A DNA stretch of 64,000 nucleotides from Agelaius tricolor (Eukaryota; Chordata; Aves; Passeriformes; Icteridae): positions 10,091,001-10,155,000 of the forward strand of contig JALJCS010000022.1 in NCBI GenBank assembly GCA_023055355.1, in the 5' to 3' direction. The notes below the pieces were generated by a model. It searched no databases and was not told the DNA's origin. It saw only the letters and a program-made list of their open reading frames with translations. How positions within the stretch are numbered: position 1 is the first letter of the stretch; the number at the start of each line of letters is the position of its first letter. Made by a program: the position numbers and the translations under genes. Below, piece by piece: positions 23,036-34,872 of this stretch.

Positions 23036-26000
23036 TTGTTATTATCTATGTTATTATTGTGCTCCTTTAATATATGTATTCTCTTTGCAATCACAGCATT
23101 TACATCACTTTTAAATGCATCACCAAAAGGCAGCTTATGGAAAATGTTGATTGAAAACATGGGAAGTTGCATCAGAAACAGATTTTTTTTTCTCCTGCCT
23201 TCTGCTGATGGTGATTTGCTCCACTCTCAACAATTCAGGCAGATAGCAGGGAAAATACATTTCCTTTTCTGCTGAGTGCCAAGTAAACCCCATGGATGGC
23301 CAGCTCCAGTGTTATGGTGATCCCCACCACCTTCTGCCAGCTACGAATCTCCTTTATCTCAAATGGTGTGTTTCCTATTAATAATTACTCAACAAAAGCT
23401 TGGTTATGTATTATTCATTATTCATAGCTTTTTTTTTTTTTTGTTAAAGGCATTGACACCACCTGCACTGGGCTCTGCAAACCAGCCCTGAATCAGCTTT
23501 CACAGATCCCTGCCAGAGCTGTCACCAGATGAAAAATACAACCCTAACTGCAAAAATATTTTTTCCTTTTTTCTTCCTAAAAGTTTGCTGCTTTCTTTCA
23601 TGCTAGCAAGCAACTTTTTGTTCTTCCTCTGTCTGTAATTGTGTTTGTTTGTTAATGCTAGAGACAGAAGGAGAAACTGCTGCTGTAAGAGTGGAAACAA
23701 TCTTAAATCATCTTCAGCCCTGGCTTGCATCTGGCAAGGTCTCATTTGTCCAACAGAGGCTAAAGGGGTTTGTAAATCCCACAAAAAATGTCAAAGTGAA
23801 TCAACCGTAGACTTAGGAAAGAGTGTTAATGATTACAGAATGCTAAATTATGTGTAAGACAGCTTTCTTTTCATTTATATCCAGTTCATTAATGTGAGTA
23901 GTAAAATCTCAAATGCACCTTTTAGTTCATGGAGAAAATAAGGGTCCAGTTTAACAAGGGTGGTTTATGCAGTTTAATTTTATTTTTGGCTCACAAACAA
24001 GGAAAAAAAAAAGAAAATAAAAAAACCACAGATCTGTCAAGAGCAAGATGCCCCTTCCCAGAGCTGTGCCAGGTGCTTCTGCTCCCAGCACAGCAGGAAA
24101 ACTCGGCTGCAGCCTCTGCCCCTGCATTTATGAGCACAAAAAGGTTTTTTATGTCATTTCAAGCGTTCAGATTCTGCCTTGTAGCAAAACAGGGACCTTG
24201 GATGCCAGGCTGGAAAACCAATCAGCCCCTGGAGCTCTGCATGCACAGGGCTGAGGCTGGGCAGGGGCTGGAACAGGGGCTCTGGTGGGTCTTGGGGGGA
24301 TGTGGTGCAGGGAAGTGTCCTGAAATCACCTTTTCCAGCCAGCCTGGCAGTGCATTTGTCATTCCCTTTCAATTATTTCACTTTGATGGGATCAAAGACA
24401 CTGTTTGCTCAAACATTAACTTCAAGCACTACTTTAATAAAGGTGCTGCTTTTTATTTGTACAAGTTCTTATGATTTTTTTTTTTAATTCACTTACTTAA
24501 AAATTATTTATTCCTTTCCTCTTCTTCCTCTAGTATCTCAGGATTGAGGTGAGCAGCAGACACTTCTTAGTCATGGTTTTTGTGACAGTTTGGTAACCTG
24601 GTGTCTCCATGCCCTGGAAAGATTCTCCCCACAAAGAAGATGCAATTCTCAGTTAGGTAAGAGAAGCACCTCGTCCTGGTCTCCAGCTTCCCCACACACA
24701 CAGCAGAAACTCTTGCTGCCAGTTTCAGAGAGTTTCTAAATGTATTTGTTGTCCTTTTATGCTCCTTCCACAATTTCTACACCTCAAGCTGACAGCAGTG
24801 CAAATAATTGCAGGCCCTGAAATGAAAGGTTTTAGCAAGGCAAAGACAGACAGAGTGAATAAAGTTTCAGAAACTTTCCAAGTCGTTTTTCAGATGGTTT
24901 TTTCTCTGTAGCAGGAGGCTGGCAGCAGTGACCTGTGCTGGGAAATGCTCGGTGCACCAGCCTGGCCTTGGTATTTGTAGGCTAATTTTTGTTTTGAGTA
25001 TAACCCTTGACTCATGGAAAAATAATCCAAGTGTTTTGGGCTGGTCCCTGACTTGATCTTCCTTCAGTTAAGGACTGTCTGTTTCAAAACACGCGTGGAG
25101 GAGCTTTCGTGACAAAGTTTTTATCCTCCTGTGCTCTCTGGGAGGCAGAGGTGGCTGGGAGGCAGCTCCAGCAGCTGTTTGCTGCGTGGGTTTGCTGCTG
25201 TGTGTTTGCTGCTGGGCTTTTCCAGGGAGCAGAATTCAGCCACAGCTCCACCAGACCCCTGTGCTGCCCTGTTTAAACCAAAAGTGACATTTCATGTTAA
25301 AAATTTATGCTGTGATGTGGAATTAACTCAGCCAGTTTTAACCAGAGCACTACAAGAGTTGCTTTAGGGGAATGGCAACATCCCTCTGAATTTACTGTGC
25401 TGGAGGCACATCCCCCAAACAAAATCCAACCTGCTAAATTTAGTCAGGATAGGAAATTAGCTGGAGGTTAAGTAAAGTTTTCTGCTACTTTGTTTTGTTT
25501 TTAGGTTACCCAAGAGATGTTCCTTCCTGGAAAGGGAAATAGGACAGAGATACAGAGCTGTTTTTCAATCCCTTCGTTTACATGGACTCATTTCAAGTGG
25601 GTTTTATTGTGTGTTTGTGATTTAAACCTTACCAGCCCCTATTTTCAGATGGAAGGATTTGAAATGCCACTGCCAAGTCTGTGTGCGGCCCAGCTCCCCT
25701 CAGTTCCTCTCTCCTGAATAGGGGAGCACCTTCCTTCCATTCTCTGACCTACTCTGAACACAGGTGGACAAGGTAAAAGTTTATTTAAAAAAAAATTCCT
25801 TTGCACCTAGTAGTTAGAATTGTTATTTCTTGCAAAATGGCATTCCAGAGCAGATGAAAAATTACAAGCTTTGCTATGTAATGTCTAAGCCAGAGGAGAC
25901 AGAGCTCCTCAATCCAGCAACTCCAGCCAAAGCTCAGTGAAATCTAACCCACAGACTTTCTGGATTCATATTTTATCATCCAGCTTGCACATCATTTTTG

Positions 26001-26500
26001 CTCAGAGAGACACTTCTAAACCTAAATCCTGGGGCTAAGCAGCCACGACTGCCTGTGTGTCTGCTTCCACACACCAAAGCAGAGCTGTAATTCCTGCTCT
26101 TTTGCCTTAAAGACACCCGTTTTCTTTGTGCACATGTCATCTTCTCCTGCCTGCTGTGTTTTGCAATCATCAGGTAGGAGTATCTGTAGGAAAGCACACA
26201 GTGACAGGTTTATTTACTGATCCGGGATATAAATCTCCTTGCCTGAGCAAACACAAACTGTTTAAACAGTGGCTGGAGCAAACATGAAGGATGAGGTACA
26301 CTGGAAAGGATTCTAAAAATGCTCTGAAAGTTAGGGCTTGGTGTTTTGGGGTTTTTTTTTTTTTGTTTTGTTTAACAAAGCTATACCATCATTTTATATA
26401 ACTTCTGGGAAGGTGCTGGGGGAGAAAGAGGAACCTCAGCCCTTGTATGAGAGGGATTTTTACTGGCAAGTGGCTACCTGTGCTGCTGGGGAGCTCCTGC
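23036..26500. other. Intergenic, nothing recognised
   Basis: Mostly AT-rich unique-looking sequence. A 181-codon plus frame (23929-24474) is not protein-like at its start, has no splice sites I would trust and no recognised domain. Confidence 0.45.
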
Positions 26501-26880
26501 GGGGAATTTGTCATTCCAAAGCCTCCTGCAGCCCAGGGATGTCACAAAAGCCTGCACGGAGGGAAACTGGCCCTGGAGAGGAGGGCTGGCTCTGTCCCAC
26601 CTCTCTGGAGCGGGATCTGTAGGGAAAAACCAGGGAGGAGCTGCCCCGGTGACACCGCGGGCCGGGGACTTCCAGAGCTGGGGCGGGCCAAGGGAGAGGG
26701 CCCTGCGGAGCAGCCTCCCTCCCAAGGCTGCTGTTTGCTCACTCTGGATTGCTCTTCCAGAGGAAGCAAAGGGAATGTGCAGCTCCAGAGCAGGAAATGC
26801 CACTGTCCCAGCAGTGCTGTGGGTAGGGACAGGGCTGAGGGTGGCATCGGGCGGGAGCGGCGGCTCTGGAGGAGCTCCTG
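26501..26880. promoter_or_regulatory. Small CpG-rich patch (possible orphan CpG island)
   Basis: CpG dinucleotides cluster here (GACACCGCGGGCCGGGGAC, GGGGCGGGCC with an Sp1-like GGGCGG core, GGCATCGGGCGGGAGCGGCGG) against a CpG-poor background. A 179-codon plus frame (26447-26986) spans it but is explained by high GC. No transcript can be assigned; the regulatory role is inference. Confidence 0.3.
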
Positions 26881-27011
26881 CAGATGGAGGGGCCTGAAGG
26901 ATGGATCCTGCCAGTGCCTCAGCCTGCAGGGGCTGGAGGGATCACTTCCAAAACAGACACAGAAAATATGGGAGCCTGTTCCTTGAACCTCAGATTGCTG
27001 CTTTTTGTAAT

Positions 27012-27535
27012 GGTGGAATCACAAAATGGTTTGGGTTGGAAGGGACTTTAATTGAAGTGCCACCCCCTGCCAAGGCAGGGACAACTTCCACTGTCCCAGG
27101 TGGCTCCAGGCTCCATCCAGCCTGGCCTTGGGCACTGCCAGGGATCCAGGGGCAGCCCCAGCTGCTCTGGGCACCCTGTGCCAGGGCCTCCCCACCCTCA
27201 CAGGGAACAATTCCTTCCCAAAATCCCATCCAACCCCGCCCTCTGGCAGTGGGAAGCCATTCTCCCTTGTCCTGTCGCTCCATGCCCTTCTCCAAAGTCT
27301 CTCTCAGGCTCTCTTGGATCCCCTCTCGGCACTTTAGGCTCTAAGATCTCCCTGGAGCCTCCTCTTCTCCAGGCTGAACAATCCCAGTTCTCTCATCCTT
27401 TCCTCCCAGCAGAGCTGCTCCATCCCTCTGATCACCTCCATGGCCTCCCCTGGATTGGCCCCAACAGGTCCAGGACCTGCCTGTGGTGAGGGCCCAGAGC
27501 TGGATGCAGCACTCCAGGCAGGGTATTGCATCCTA
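27012..27535 (-). mobile_element. CR1: CR1 LINE fragment, longest in the window
   Basis: Starting at the 3' end (CACAAAATGGTTTGGGTTGG), it continues through TCCAGCCTGGCCTTGGGCAC, CTGCCCTCTGGCAGTGGGA, CTTCTCCAGGCTGAACAATC and CCATGGCCTCCCCTGGATTG to CAGAGCTGGATGCAGCACTC. It is about 520 bp long and therefore reaches farther toward the 5' side than the other copies. Confidence 0.88.
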
Positions 27536-29440
27536 AAAAGTGCCTTGAAGTCCTGCTCTGATTAAGGCCAGAGGGATTGAGAAACAATCTCTGCTCTGCA
27601 AAGCTTCTGCTTCCCTGTTGCACATTTAAAATAGTTTTTGTGGTGCATCTTTTGGGATATAAGGTACCTGTGAGTGATCCTAAAAAGTAGAGGACAGAAA
27701 GAAAGGCATTTTTAGTTTAGTGGATAGACCACTGTTGTCCTCACATGCACTTCATAAATAATTTCTTGAGTTTCTGAGGATTTCTGAGGAGTACATTATT
27801 AAAAACATCCAGCTCTTCCTCCTGAGACTGTGTTCACTGACATAAAACACTCACTAGATTGAATTATTAATATTTTTTCCAGTACTTCAGAGCTCTGTAC
27901 ATCATGTTCAAGTTCACCTCTCAAAATGACAAGAAGATGGAGTTGAATGTCCCCTTGACCATGGCACCTTTCCACAGCATTTCTTGCCAGCTTTCCTCAG
28001 GACCCTTGTTGTGACAGTCTGGTTTCATCACAGCATTTCCCCCCATGGCTCCTGATAAGAGAAGATGAGGATGCTGCTTTTAAAAAGGAAAGAGAAAAAA
28101 AATTCCACAAAACCAAACCAACAAGCAGAAAGGGATGACTGAAATCGAACACCAAATCAGAACTGCATTATAAATTTCTCATGCATGTTCTGGCTTAGAT
28201 AAAAGGTCTATCCTACAGGTCCCAAAATTCCACTTCCTTGGATCTTCCACAGTCCTCTGCACCACTGGAAAATGCCATTGCAAAATGGCACTGTTTAAAA
28301 TCATTTTCTCCTCAAGGTGCAGCCACTCTCCTTTCAGCTGAGTGATGATGCACAAGAGGGCACAGCAATTTTTCCTTGCTGCCTGTGAGATTTGTTGTGC
28401 TGTTTGCACAGGTACATAAAGCAGACAAACAGGAACAATACAAGTACAAGTTTCAGGATTTTTCCTGCTTCTCAGAAGGTCCTAATGTGCTTCGTATGTA
28501 ATGTGCAGATTTCTGGAAAATTATGAATCACGTACTTCTTTTCCTGTAAAAATGTCAGCTGTTCTCTGGGATGGCAAATCTGTAATTCCTTCCACAGAGC
28601 AAAACAAATTAAGTAAGACTAATGAGAGTGGTAGGGAGAACATTTTGAGGAATGGGAAGGAGAGCAGATTGAGTGCTGCAGATTTTGCAGCACATCTGTG
28701 ATGGGGAAGGGAAGAGGGGCTGGTTTCATGTGGATAACATGGTCCATGCACGGGACTGGAGCACGGTAACAAAAAGGATTTATCACACACCAGTTCATTC
28801 TGATGGTGACTAATAGGGGATTTATTAACTATGCAGGCTTCTTTAATACATCTTCCTGTTGACTTTAGTCCTGTTTGCATTGGATTAAGGATTGTCTAGG
28901 GCAAAGCAGGTGAGACACCAAAGGAATTGGCAAGGACCTTCCAGCAAATACTGTCCATCCCCTGAGTGCAAAGGTGCCAAACGCAAACGGTCCCAAGGAG
29001 GGGGTGTTGTACAGACAGGAACAAACTCGTGTGTGCTTGAAAACGCCTTCATGGCCTTTCCTGTGCTACAAAAACACGTTGGCTGTTAAGTTTCTTTGTG
29101 ATATTTGCCCTTCATTGAGATTATCTGTGTTTTTTGTCTTTAATCATCTTTTGGGAGCCAAAACACCACAAAGGATAATTCCCATTTATGAGCTCTTCTC
29201 TCAGGTGAAACTTCATCATGCAGCTGGAGTAAGTAGAATTCCCATAGCAAAAATGGCATTTCTGCCTGTTTGAGAAATTCCCTTCATTTAAAGCAGTAAT
29301 TTGATGTTGAGAAGAAAGGCAAACAATTACAGCAATCCCTCTCTGTGGTACAAGTACATTCATGCTTTGTCTGCCTTCTGCCTGCAAAGACAATATTTAC
29401 ATATGCACACAAATCACATCACATATTGAACTAATGCTAG
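27536..29440. other. Intergenic, nothing recognised
   Basis: AT-rich unique-looking DNA without recognised repeats or exons. The 119-codon minus frame (28521-28880) has no supporting signals. Confidence 0.45.
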
Positions 29441-29479
29441 GACTGCAAATATTAAAGCTGCACTATTTTGTTTATGTTT

Positions 29480-30010
29480 TAAAGACCTGATGATCGGGAA
29501 ATGCCAAGGCATTGATAAAATCGACGGCTGCCAGGTGACTTGCAGGGCCCATCTTCAGGAAGTTGCTTTCTGAACATCTGCAGGCATTAAGCAATAAGGA
29601 AATTTATTTCATTGGCACCTTCCTAATGAAGCCCTGCTTCATCCAGCATGGTGTGAAGAGGAGAGCTGTGCTGGTACCCAGTGCATTTTCTTCCTGAGGA
29701 GCAGGTGAGGCTCTGGGAGTGTAGAGAGCAGCACAAAGAGTCTGCCTGCCTTCAGTAGCCAGCTGCATGTTGAGATGCCAGTGGAGGAGATTATCATGGT
29801 ACACATGCTGCCATTTAATTATGCCCTTTCCTGTAAAGAGCCTGGCTTTAATTAAATGGCAAAACAAAGTGAGAACTTTTCTCCAAGCCATTCTGAAGTG
29901 CTCACTTCCTCCTCTGTGTGCTGCGGTTTATTAGATTTGAATGAGTAATGGGGTGGTTTCATTTGTTTAGTAAAATTAAAGTGGTCGGTAACAATTTCCT
30001 GTCTGAACAA
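29480..30010. promoter_or_regulatory. Candidate non-coding regulatory block with paired TAATTA motifs
   Basis: This is repeat-free DNA that contains a perfect 13-bp inverted repeat, TGCCATTTAATTA (29809-29821) and its complement TAATTAAATGGCA (29849-29861), around a 27-base spacer. Each arm carries a homeodomain-type TAATTA core. A forkhead-like TGTTTAG also occurs near 29967. These are features common in developmental enhancers. Conservation cannot be judged from one sequence, so the role is inference. Confidence 0.3.
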
Positions 30011-30086
30011 ACTGTGGGCTGATTAATAATATTTGGGATGGTGGTGAATAGGGGTTTTTTTGCAGCATACAGGTTGTGCTGCCTAG

Positions 30087-30107
30087 CTGCTGCTGCTGCT
30101 GCTGCTG
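30087..30107. repeat. (CTG)7 trinucleotide repeat
   Basis: Seven perfect CTG units in intergenic DNA. Confidence 0.97.
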
Positions 30108-31542
30108 CTCCTGCTTGGGGGTTTCCAGAACTGCTGGTGCTTCACCAGGCTCAGCCTCAGCTCTCACTCAGACAAAAGCTGAGCTTCCAGGGCTGGGCAG
30201 GCCCAGGAGCAGCTTGGAAAGTGCCCTCAGAACTGAACACCAAGGAAGTGTGGACGAGATTTTGAAGCAGAATTGATCTTCCTTCTCATCCAAACATTTA
30301 ATAATTTGCATTTGCAGGGCCAAGCCTGGGTGGGGTGTGAGCACTGGAACTACCAGGTCCAGTTTTGGAGTGGGCATCTCTCATTTGGGATGTCAGAGAA
30401 AGTGTTTGGTGTTTGCCTGGTCCTCTCCAGCCTTTGTTCTACTGCTGCTATGGGGATGGCCACCCCTACATGGGATCTCTCACAGAAACACATCCTGCTT
30501 TAACCTGCATCAAGCAATTTCACAGAACTCCATGATTCTGGGTCAAAACTCCAGAGCATCCCATTCATTTGAACTAACAGCAAAAATGGGAGGGAAATCA
30601 AATGTTTTGTGCAAACCTTGACATGAGATTCAATATTTTCACTCCTCCTGAAAATCTCAGAGAACTTTATCTTTGTTTATACTCGAAAAAGGATGCACAT
30701 AACCAGAGGCTACAGACTCCCAAGCTGAATTGCAATTACCAGTTGACACAAGAAATATCTGGCCATTGGTTTTCCCACACACATCACAGGTTTTTGCCTG
30801 AATTTGGTTACTTATCTCTTCAGAGAATCAGGCACACAGATGGGTGCTGACCAGCTCACCCAAAATCTGGAGTGACACAGTCCTCCTGCAACGGGCATTT
30901 AGGAAAGGATGAGCTCAACCACAGTTATTCCTGCTATGTCTGGATGCTGATGTGGTATTTCTGGTAAGTAAATGCTTACTGCTCACAAAACAGCTTGGAC
31001 TCTGATATGACATATCAGGAAAAAAAAAAAAAATTAGGCATAGTCCGTGAATTTTAAAATGTGGCGACAGACACAGAGGCAACACACCAGGCTTGTTGCA
31101 ACATCTATTGAGCCTGTGATAAAAATGCTGTCTCCAATTATTGCTGTGCAGCTGATGAGAAATATAATGCCTTTGCCATCAGTAGGCAAATACAAGGGCC
31201 TGTCAGCACATAAGACTTCAAAACCCTACATCAACATCCAGCAGCTTGTTTAAAGAGCTGATTCAACAGGCTGCTGACATGGGGTTTTGCTAGATTTCTT
31301 CAGCCTTTACCCATTGACCTTCACGTCCACACATGAGCATTAATTTGGTTTGCACTTTCTAGAAGCTGCAGAGTGTTTTCTGGGTCACAGCTAGCTAGAG
31401 AGTTCATTAGCACAGATTCTGTAAATAAAATATTCGTACGTCAGTGCCAGTCCTTCCTATAAGTGATGCCCGAGCATGCACAGCTTCCACAAGAATTGTT
31501 CCAGCCAAGGTTCGTTCTGAACTACTGGAGTTCCCTTGAATT

Positions 31543-31700
31543 TTACTGATGCTGGTGTTGAAAGGAGAGGCTTAGCACCTCAAGGAAAATGTTAGTGGCA
31601 CGTGGACTCAAGCCATCATAGAAAATTCTCATTGTTATCTCAGGATTGTAGCTCACTGTCGCAGGGTTTTCAGCTCGGGGAACAAAAACTAAAATCACTT
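31543..31700 (-). CDS. Possible terminal coding exon, gene not identified
   Basis: Read on -, a good acceptor (tgcttttcccttcacag, just right of 31700) is followed by 155 open bases and a TAA at 31543-31545. The 51 codons give a protein-like pattern of alternating strands, with segments VILVFVPRAENPATV, ITMRIFYDGLSPRATN and IFLEVLSLSF. The first two bases complete a codon from an earlier exon. An open run of this length arises by chance fairly often, so coding is not proven. PLEKHA1 usually has BTBD16 on its upstream side in other vertebrates, but as I recall in the same orientation, whereas this exon is on the opposite strand. I therefore give no symbol. Confidence 0.3.
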
Positions 31701-34700
31701 CTGTGAAGGGAAAAGCACATGTTAAGTTGATCTATCTAAAAAAAAAACCTTTAAAAAGAAGCATAGTTCTCTCCTTAATCACACTTCCTAACGCAGATAA
31801 CACCGAGCCTTTGCATAGAAAGGAAGTCAGAGAAATGACGCCGTTCCACATGAACGAGCAGGTTGCGTGGGCGTAGCCCAAATCAGAAATTACATTAATA
31901 AATAATGTCTGTCCTCTGACAACCCAAAGTGCTCTGCAAATGTTATTTCAGCGAAGCAACACGGATGGGCAAATATCTCGCAGTTTTAGGGCTCAAGATT
32001 CAGAAAAATGTAACAATGCAATTGTGTCTTGCTGGAGGTGAGACACGAGGCCAAGGAAGAGCAGGAACGACATGCCTGTGTTGTGACTTGTAGGCCTGTG
32101 GTTTAACCACCAGACAAGAAAGGGCTTATTAAAATTAACAGTATTAGAAAAGATTATGCTCCCCAGCAAAACACCGAGTTCCTGTGAAGACCTGCGAATC
32201 GCCTGCACAGCTTTTGCAAGAAGTTATTTGAGAGACGATGTCTGTGGTTCTCTGTGCGTCTGGGACTTTTGAATAGTTACACAGGAGTCTCTTTTCACCC
32301 CGTCTGCAAAGCTTAGATTGCAGGTAGAGATAAAAACTGTCTGCTTCATAGCAGGAAAACAAAGTGCTTAGAGCTACCCCTTCCTCATTTAAAAAGAAAA
32401 TATCCTTTTTGCTAAAAGTTCACAGCCATGAAATTGCAGATGTTTCTCCAAGCCAAATGCTCAGCCAGAAGTCATCTGAGAATCTTAAATTACTGAAAAT
32501 CAGATTGACTCCTCCAATATGGATCCTGGTTCAGGTCTGGGTGTAGGTGGTGAAACATGGCTTGCACTCCTTCCAAGCTATGCCACACATGCTCTTCTTC
32601 TTCCTTGCGTCAGTCCTGGTGTTTCCTCTCTCAATGAAATGATTTTAGCACCTTGTGGAGGTGGTGAAACTGGACCAGGACTTATGCATTTAGCCCATTA
32701 ATCATGTTTGTCACAGAATGAAAATAAGCAACTGCACCCTCTCCTCCTGTCATGCTCATTGGAAGGGTAAATTCAATCAGCAGCTCGTTTCCATTACCTG
32801 CAGGTTCTTGCTGAAAATTGGCAATTTCCACTGTATTAAGGCATGGGCTTAGACAGCAAAACCTGGCCCTAGATTACAGGAAGAGAAAGTTTGGGGGTGT
32901 TCACCTCTCAAATTTCCTGCAGATCCACACATGTTTTCTAATTTCTGTTCAATTGAATAATATTTTCCAAGAGGATTCTAATTTTACATGAACCATGAAT
33001 GAGCTTATTTTAGATCAGTTGTGCAAATGTTTTTTTAAATCCTTCCGGGTTTACAGACTACTCTGTGCCCTTTCTGACCCTCCAGCCTATGTTCCTTTGT
33101 CCTACCCCACTCCTGCACTTTAAATTTCAGTGCACAGCTCTTGGCAGCCTCTGGACCCTGCGGGTCTGACTTCTTCTGCAGCCACAGAGTGGACAAAACA
33201 CAGCCTGATTCAAGGCAAGGGATCTTGTTTAATGCCATTAGATCCACAATTTGGGTATAAACAGTTCTCTCCAGGATGACTCTATTTCAACATTTCTGTG
33301 TTTTATGAAACATTGTGCAACAAGGTGATACACAGAGAGGCAGGCTCAGGCCAGAACTGATGCAGCAGTGCCATCCTGTACTTGGGTTATGATTAATTCT
33401 GCCTTTCATCACATGAAACGTTGGCTATCAATCTCCTTCCCCTCTTCTTCTACTTCAATAGCAGCAGAGACACTACCTCAGATATATTATGGTGCCATAA
33501 AGGAGGCTGATTATTTATTTAGAAGAAATGAAATATGGTTTAATGGAGCGTGTGTTGGGCTCCAGGCCAGTGAATGGGTTCTGGTCTTCTGGGCTTCAGT
33601 GCAGATGCTCAGGGTTTTCAAAGGCAAATCAGTGTCAACTCATGAGCCCTTTAAAAGCTCATCTTGGCTCTTCCCCAGCTCCTCTGCTGGCTGGATTGCA
33701 GCCCTTTGCCTGACTCTCCCACCACTTGAGACAGGAGAAAAATGGTCTCCAGCTCTTGATGAGCTCCTTAGCCCTGCTGGACTCTAAACACAAGGCTCTC
33801 AAAACCTCGCTCACAGCCAGGACAAGCTTTGCCCATGGGAGCCCGAGCTGCTGTCCAAGAAAGCGTTTCCCACACACTTGTGAGCACCCCAGGGGCACTG
33901 ATGGATACGTCCCAGCAAGGTTTGACCTTGCTCAAGATCTGGGCACTGCAGCACCACCCCCGTGCTGCCCACGGCACAGGTTTTGATCGGCACTGCGCAC
34001 AGCTCCCACCAACATGGATTGGGATGTCTCAAGGGAGTTAAGCCTAAAACTCCAGTTTCTCATGTCTCTCCAAGCTCTCAGTGCACTCTCCAGCAATCCC
34101 TCCACCATGGGGATGGAGCCCTGGTCAGAGATGAAAAGGAGCATGTATCAAAATGAAACCACGCCGCTGGGGAATAAAGTCACGTAGTTATGGGAAAAAC
34201 ATGTGTCTGTGAAGACTTCCCTTGACTTCAGCACACACATTCTGCTTGTTATAAACTGTCTTTTTATATAACTTGACCCAACAACATCTGCAAAATTCTT
34301 GCCTTTTTGAAAGAGCTATGAATAGGTCACTGTTTGTTTCTGATTAAGCCTGATTCATTTATCATTCTGGTCAGCCTTTCATTCCTGTACATACATTTAC
34401 TCTCTAGTTTCTCAGTATTTAAAATACATGTTTCATAGTAATTCTGAGGTCAGGAGCCAGTCTGCCAACTACCATGTGCACATTTCTACAGCATAAAGTT
34501 TATTTTTTCTTCTTGCTAAAAAAAATGGCAGTATGCTTGCACTAAATCACCATTTTGAAGGGAAATTTATGGTAATCGTTTCTGTAAAAGCTTTAGGTAA
34601 TGGTTGGTTGAGTGTTTAATTGTAAACTGTTCCTAGGGATAATTCAATGAAAGCCCTGTTCAATTAGTTGCACAATTATAACATTGATATACTGTAGGGA

Positions 34701-34790
34701 GTGTAAAACATTTAGGCATAGCCATTAGTAGATAAACTGCACAGGTAATAAGCTCCAAGTTCACAAACATTGCTTGTCACATCTTCTTAC
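31701..34790. other. Intergenic or intronic, with unproven exon-like segments
   Basis: Unique-looking sequence. A minus segment at about 33132-33198 has an acceptor and a weak donor and reads KKSDPQGPEAAKSCALKFK; its one-base overhang would fit the exon at 31543-31700. Exon-like open segments also exist on + (about 31959-32066 and within 33368-33787). None has independent support. From 34200 to 34790 the DNA is AT-rich and repeat-free. Confidence 0.3.
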
Positions 34791-34872
34791 ACAGAAGTCA
34801 ATTTTAAAGCACAGTTAAGGCTAAAGTACTTTTTGTCAGAACTCAGAGCCTGCTGGCTCGTTAAAACCAAAT
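34791..34872 (-). CDS. Possible internal coding exon, gene not identified
   Basis: Read on -, an excellent acceptor (gggtttcttaggctctttcag) precedes an 82-base open segment ending at a GTAAGA donor (34785-34790). The frame reads LVLTSQQALSSDKKYF then SLNCALKLTS. It starts two bases into a codon and ends with two bases, so it cannot splice straight to 31543-31700 and would need another exon between. Both splice sites look better than chance, but the segment is short and no homologue is recognised. Confidence 0.22.

Noticed and set aside
26447..27489. 179-, 147- and 145-codon plus frames
   Set aside because: Explained by a GC-rich patch and by antisense CR1; no exon signals.
31959..32066. Plus-strand segment between TTATTTCAG and GGAG|GTGAGA, open in two frames
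   Set aside because: Short, open in two frames at once, and no partner exon in phase; chance is a sufficient explanation.
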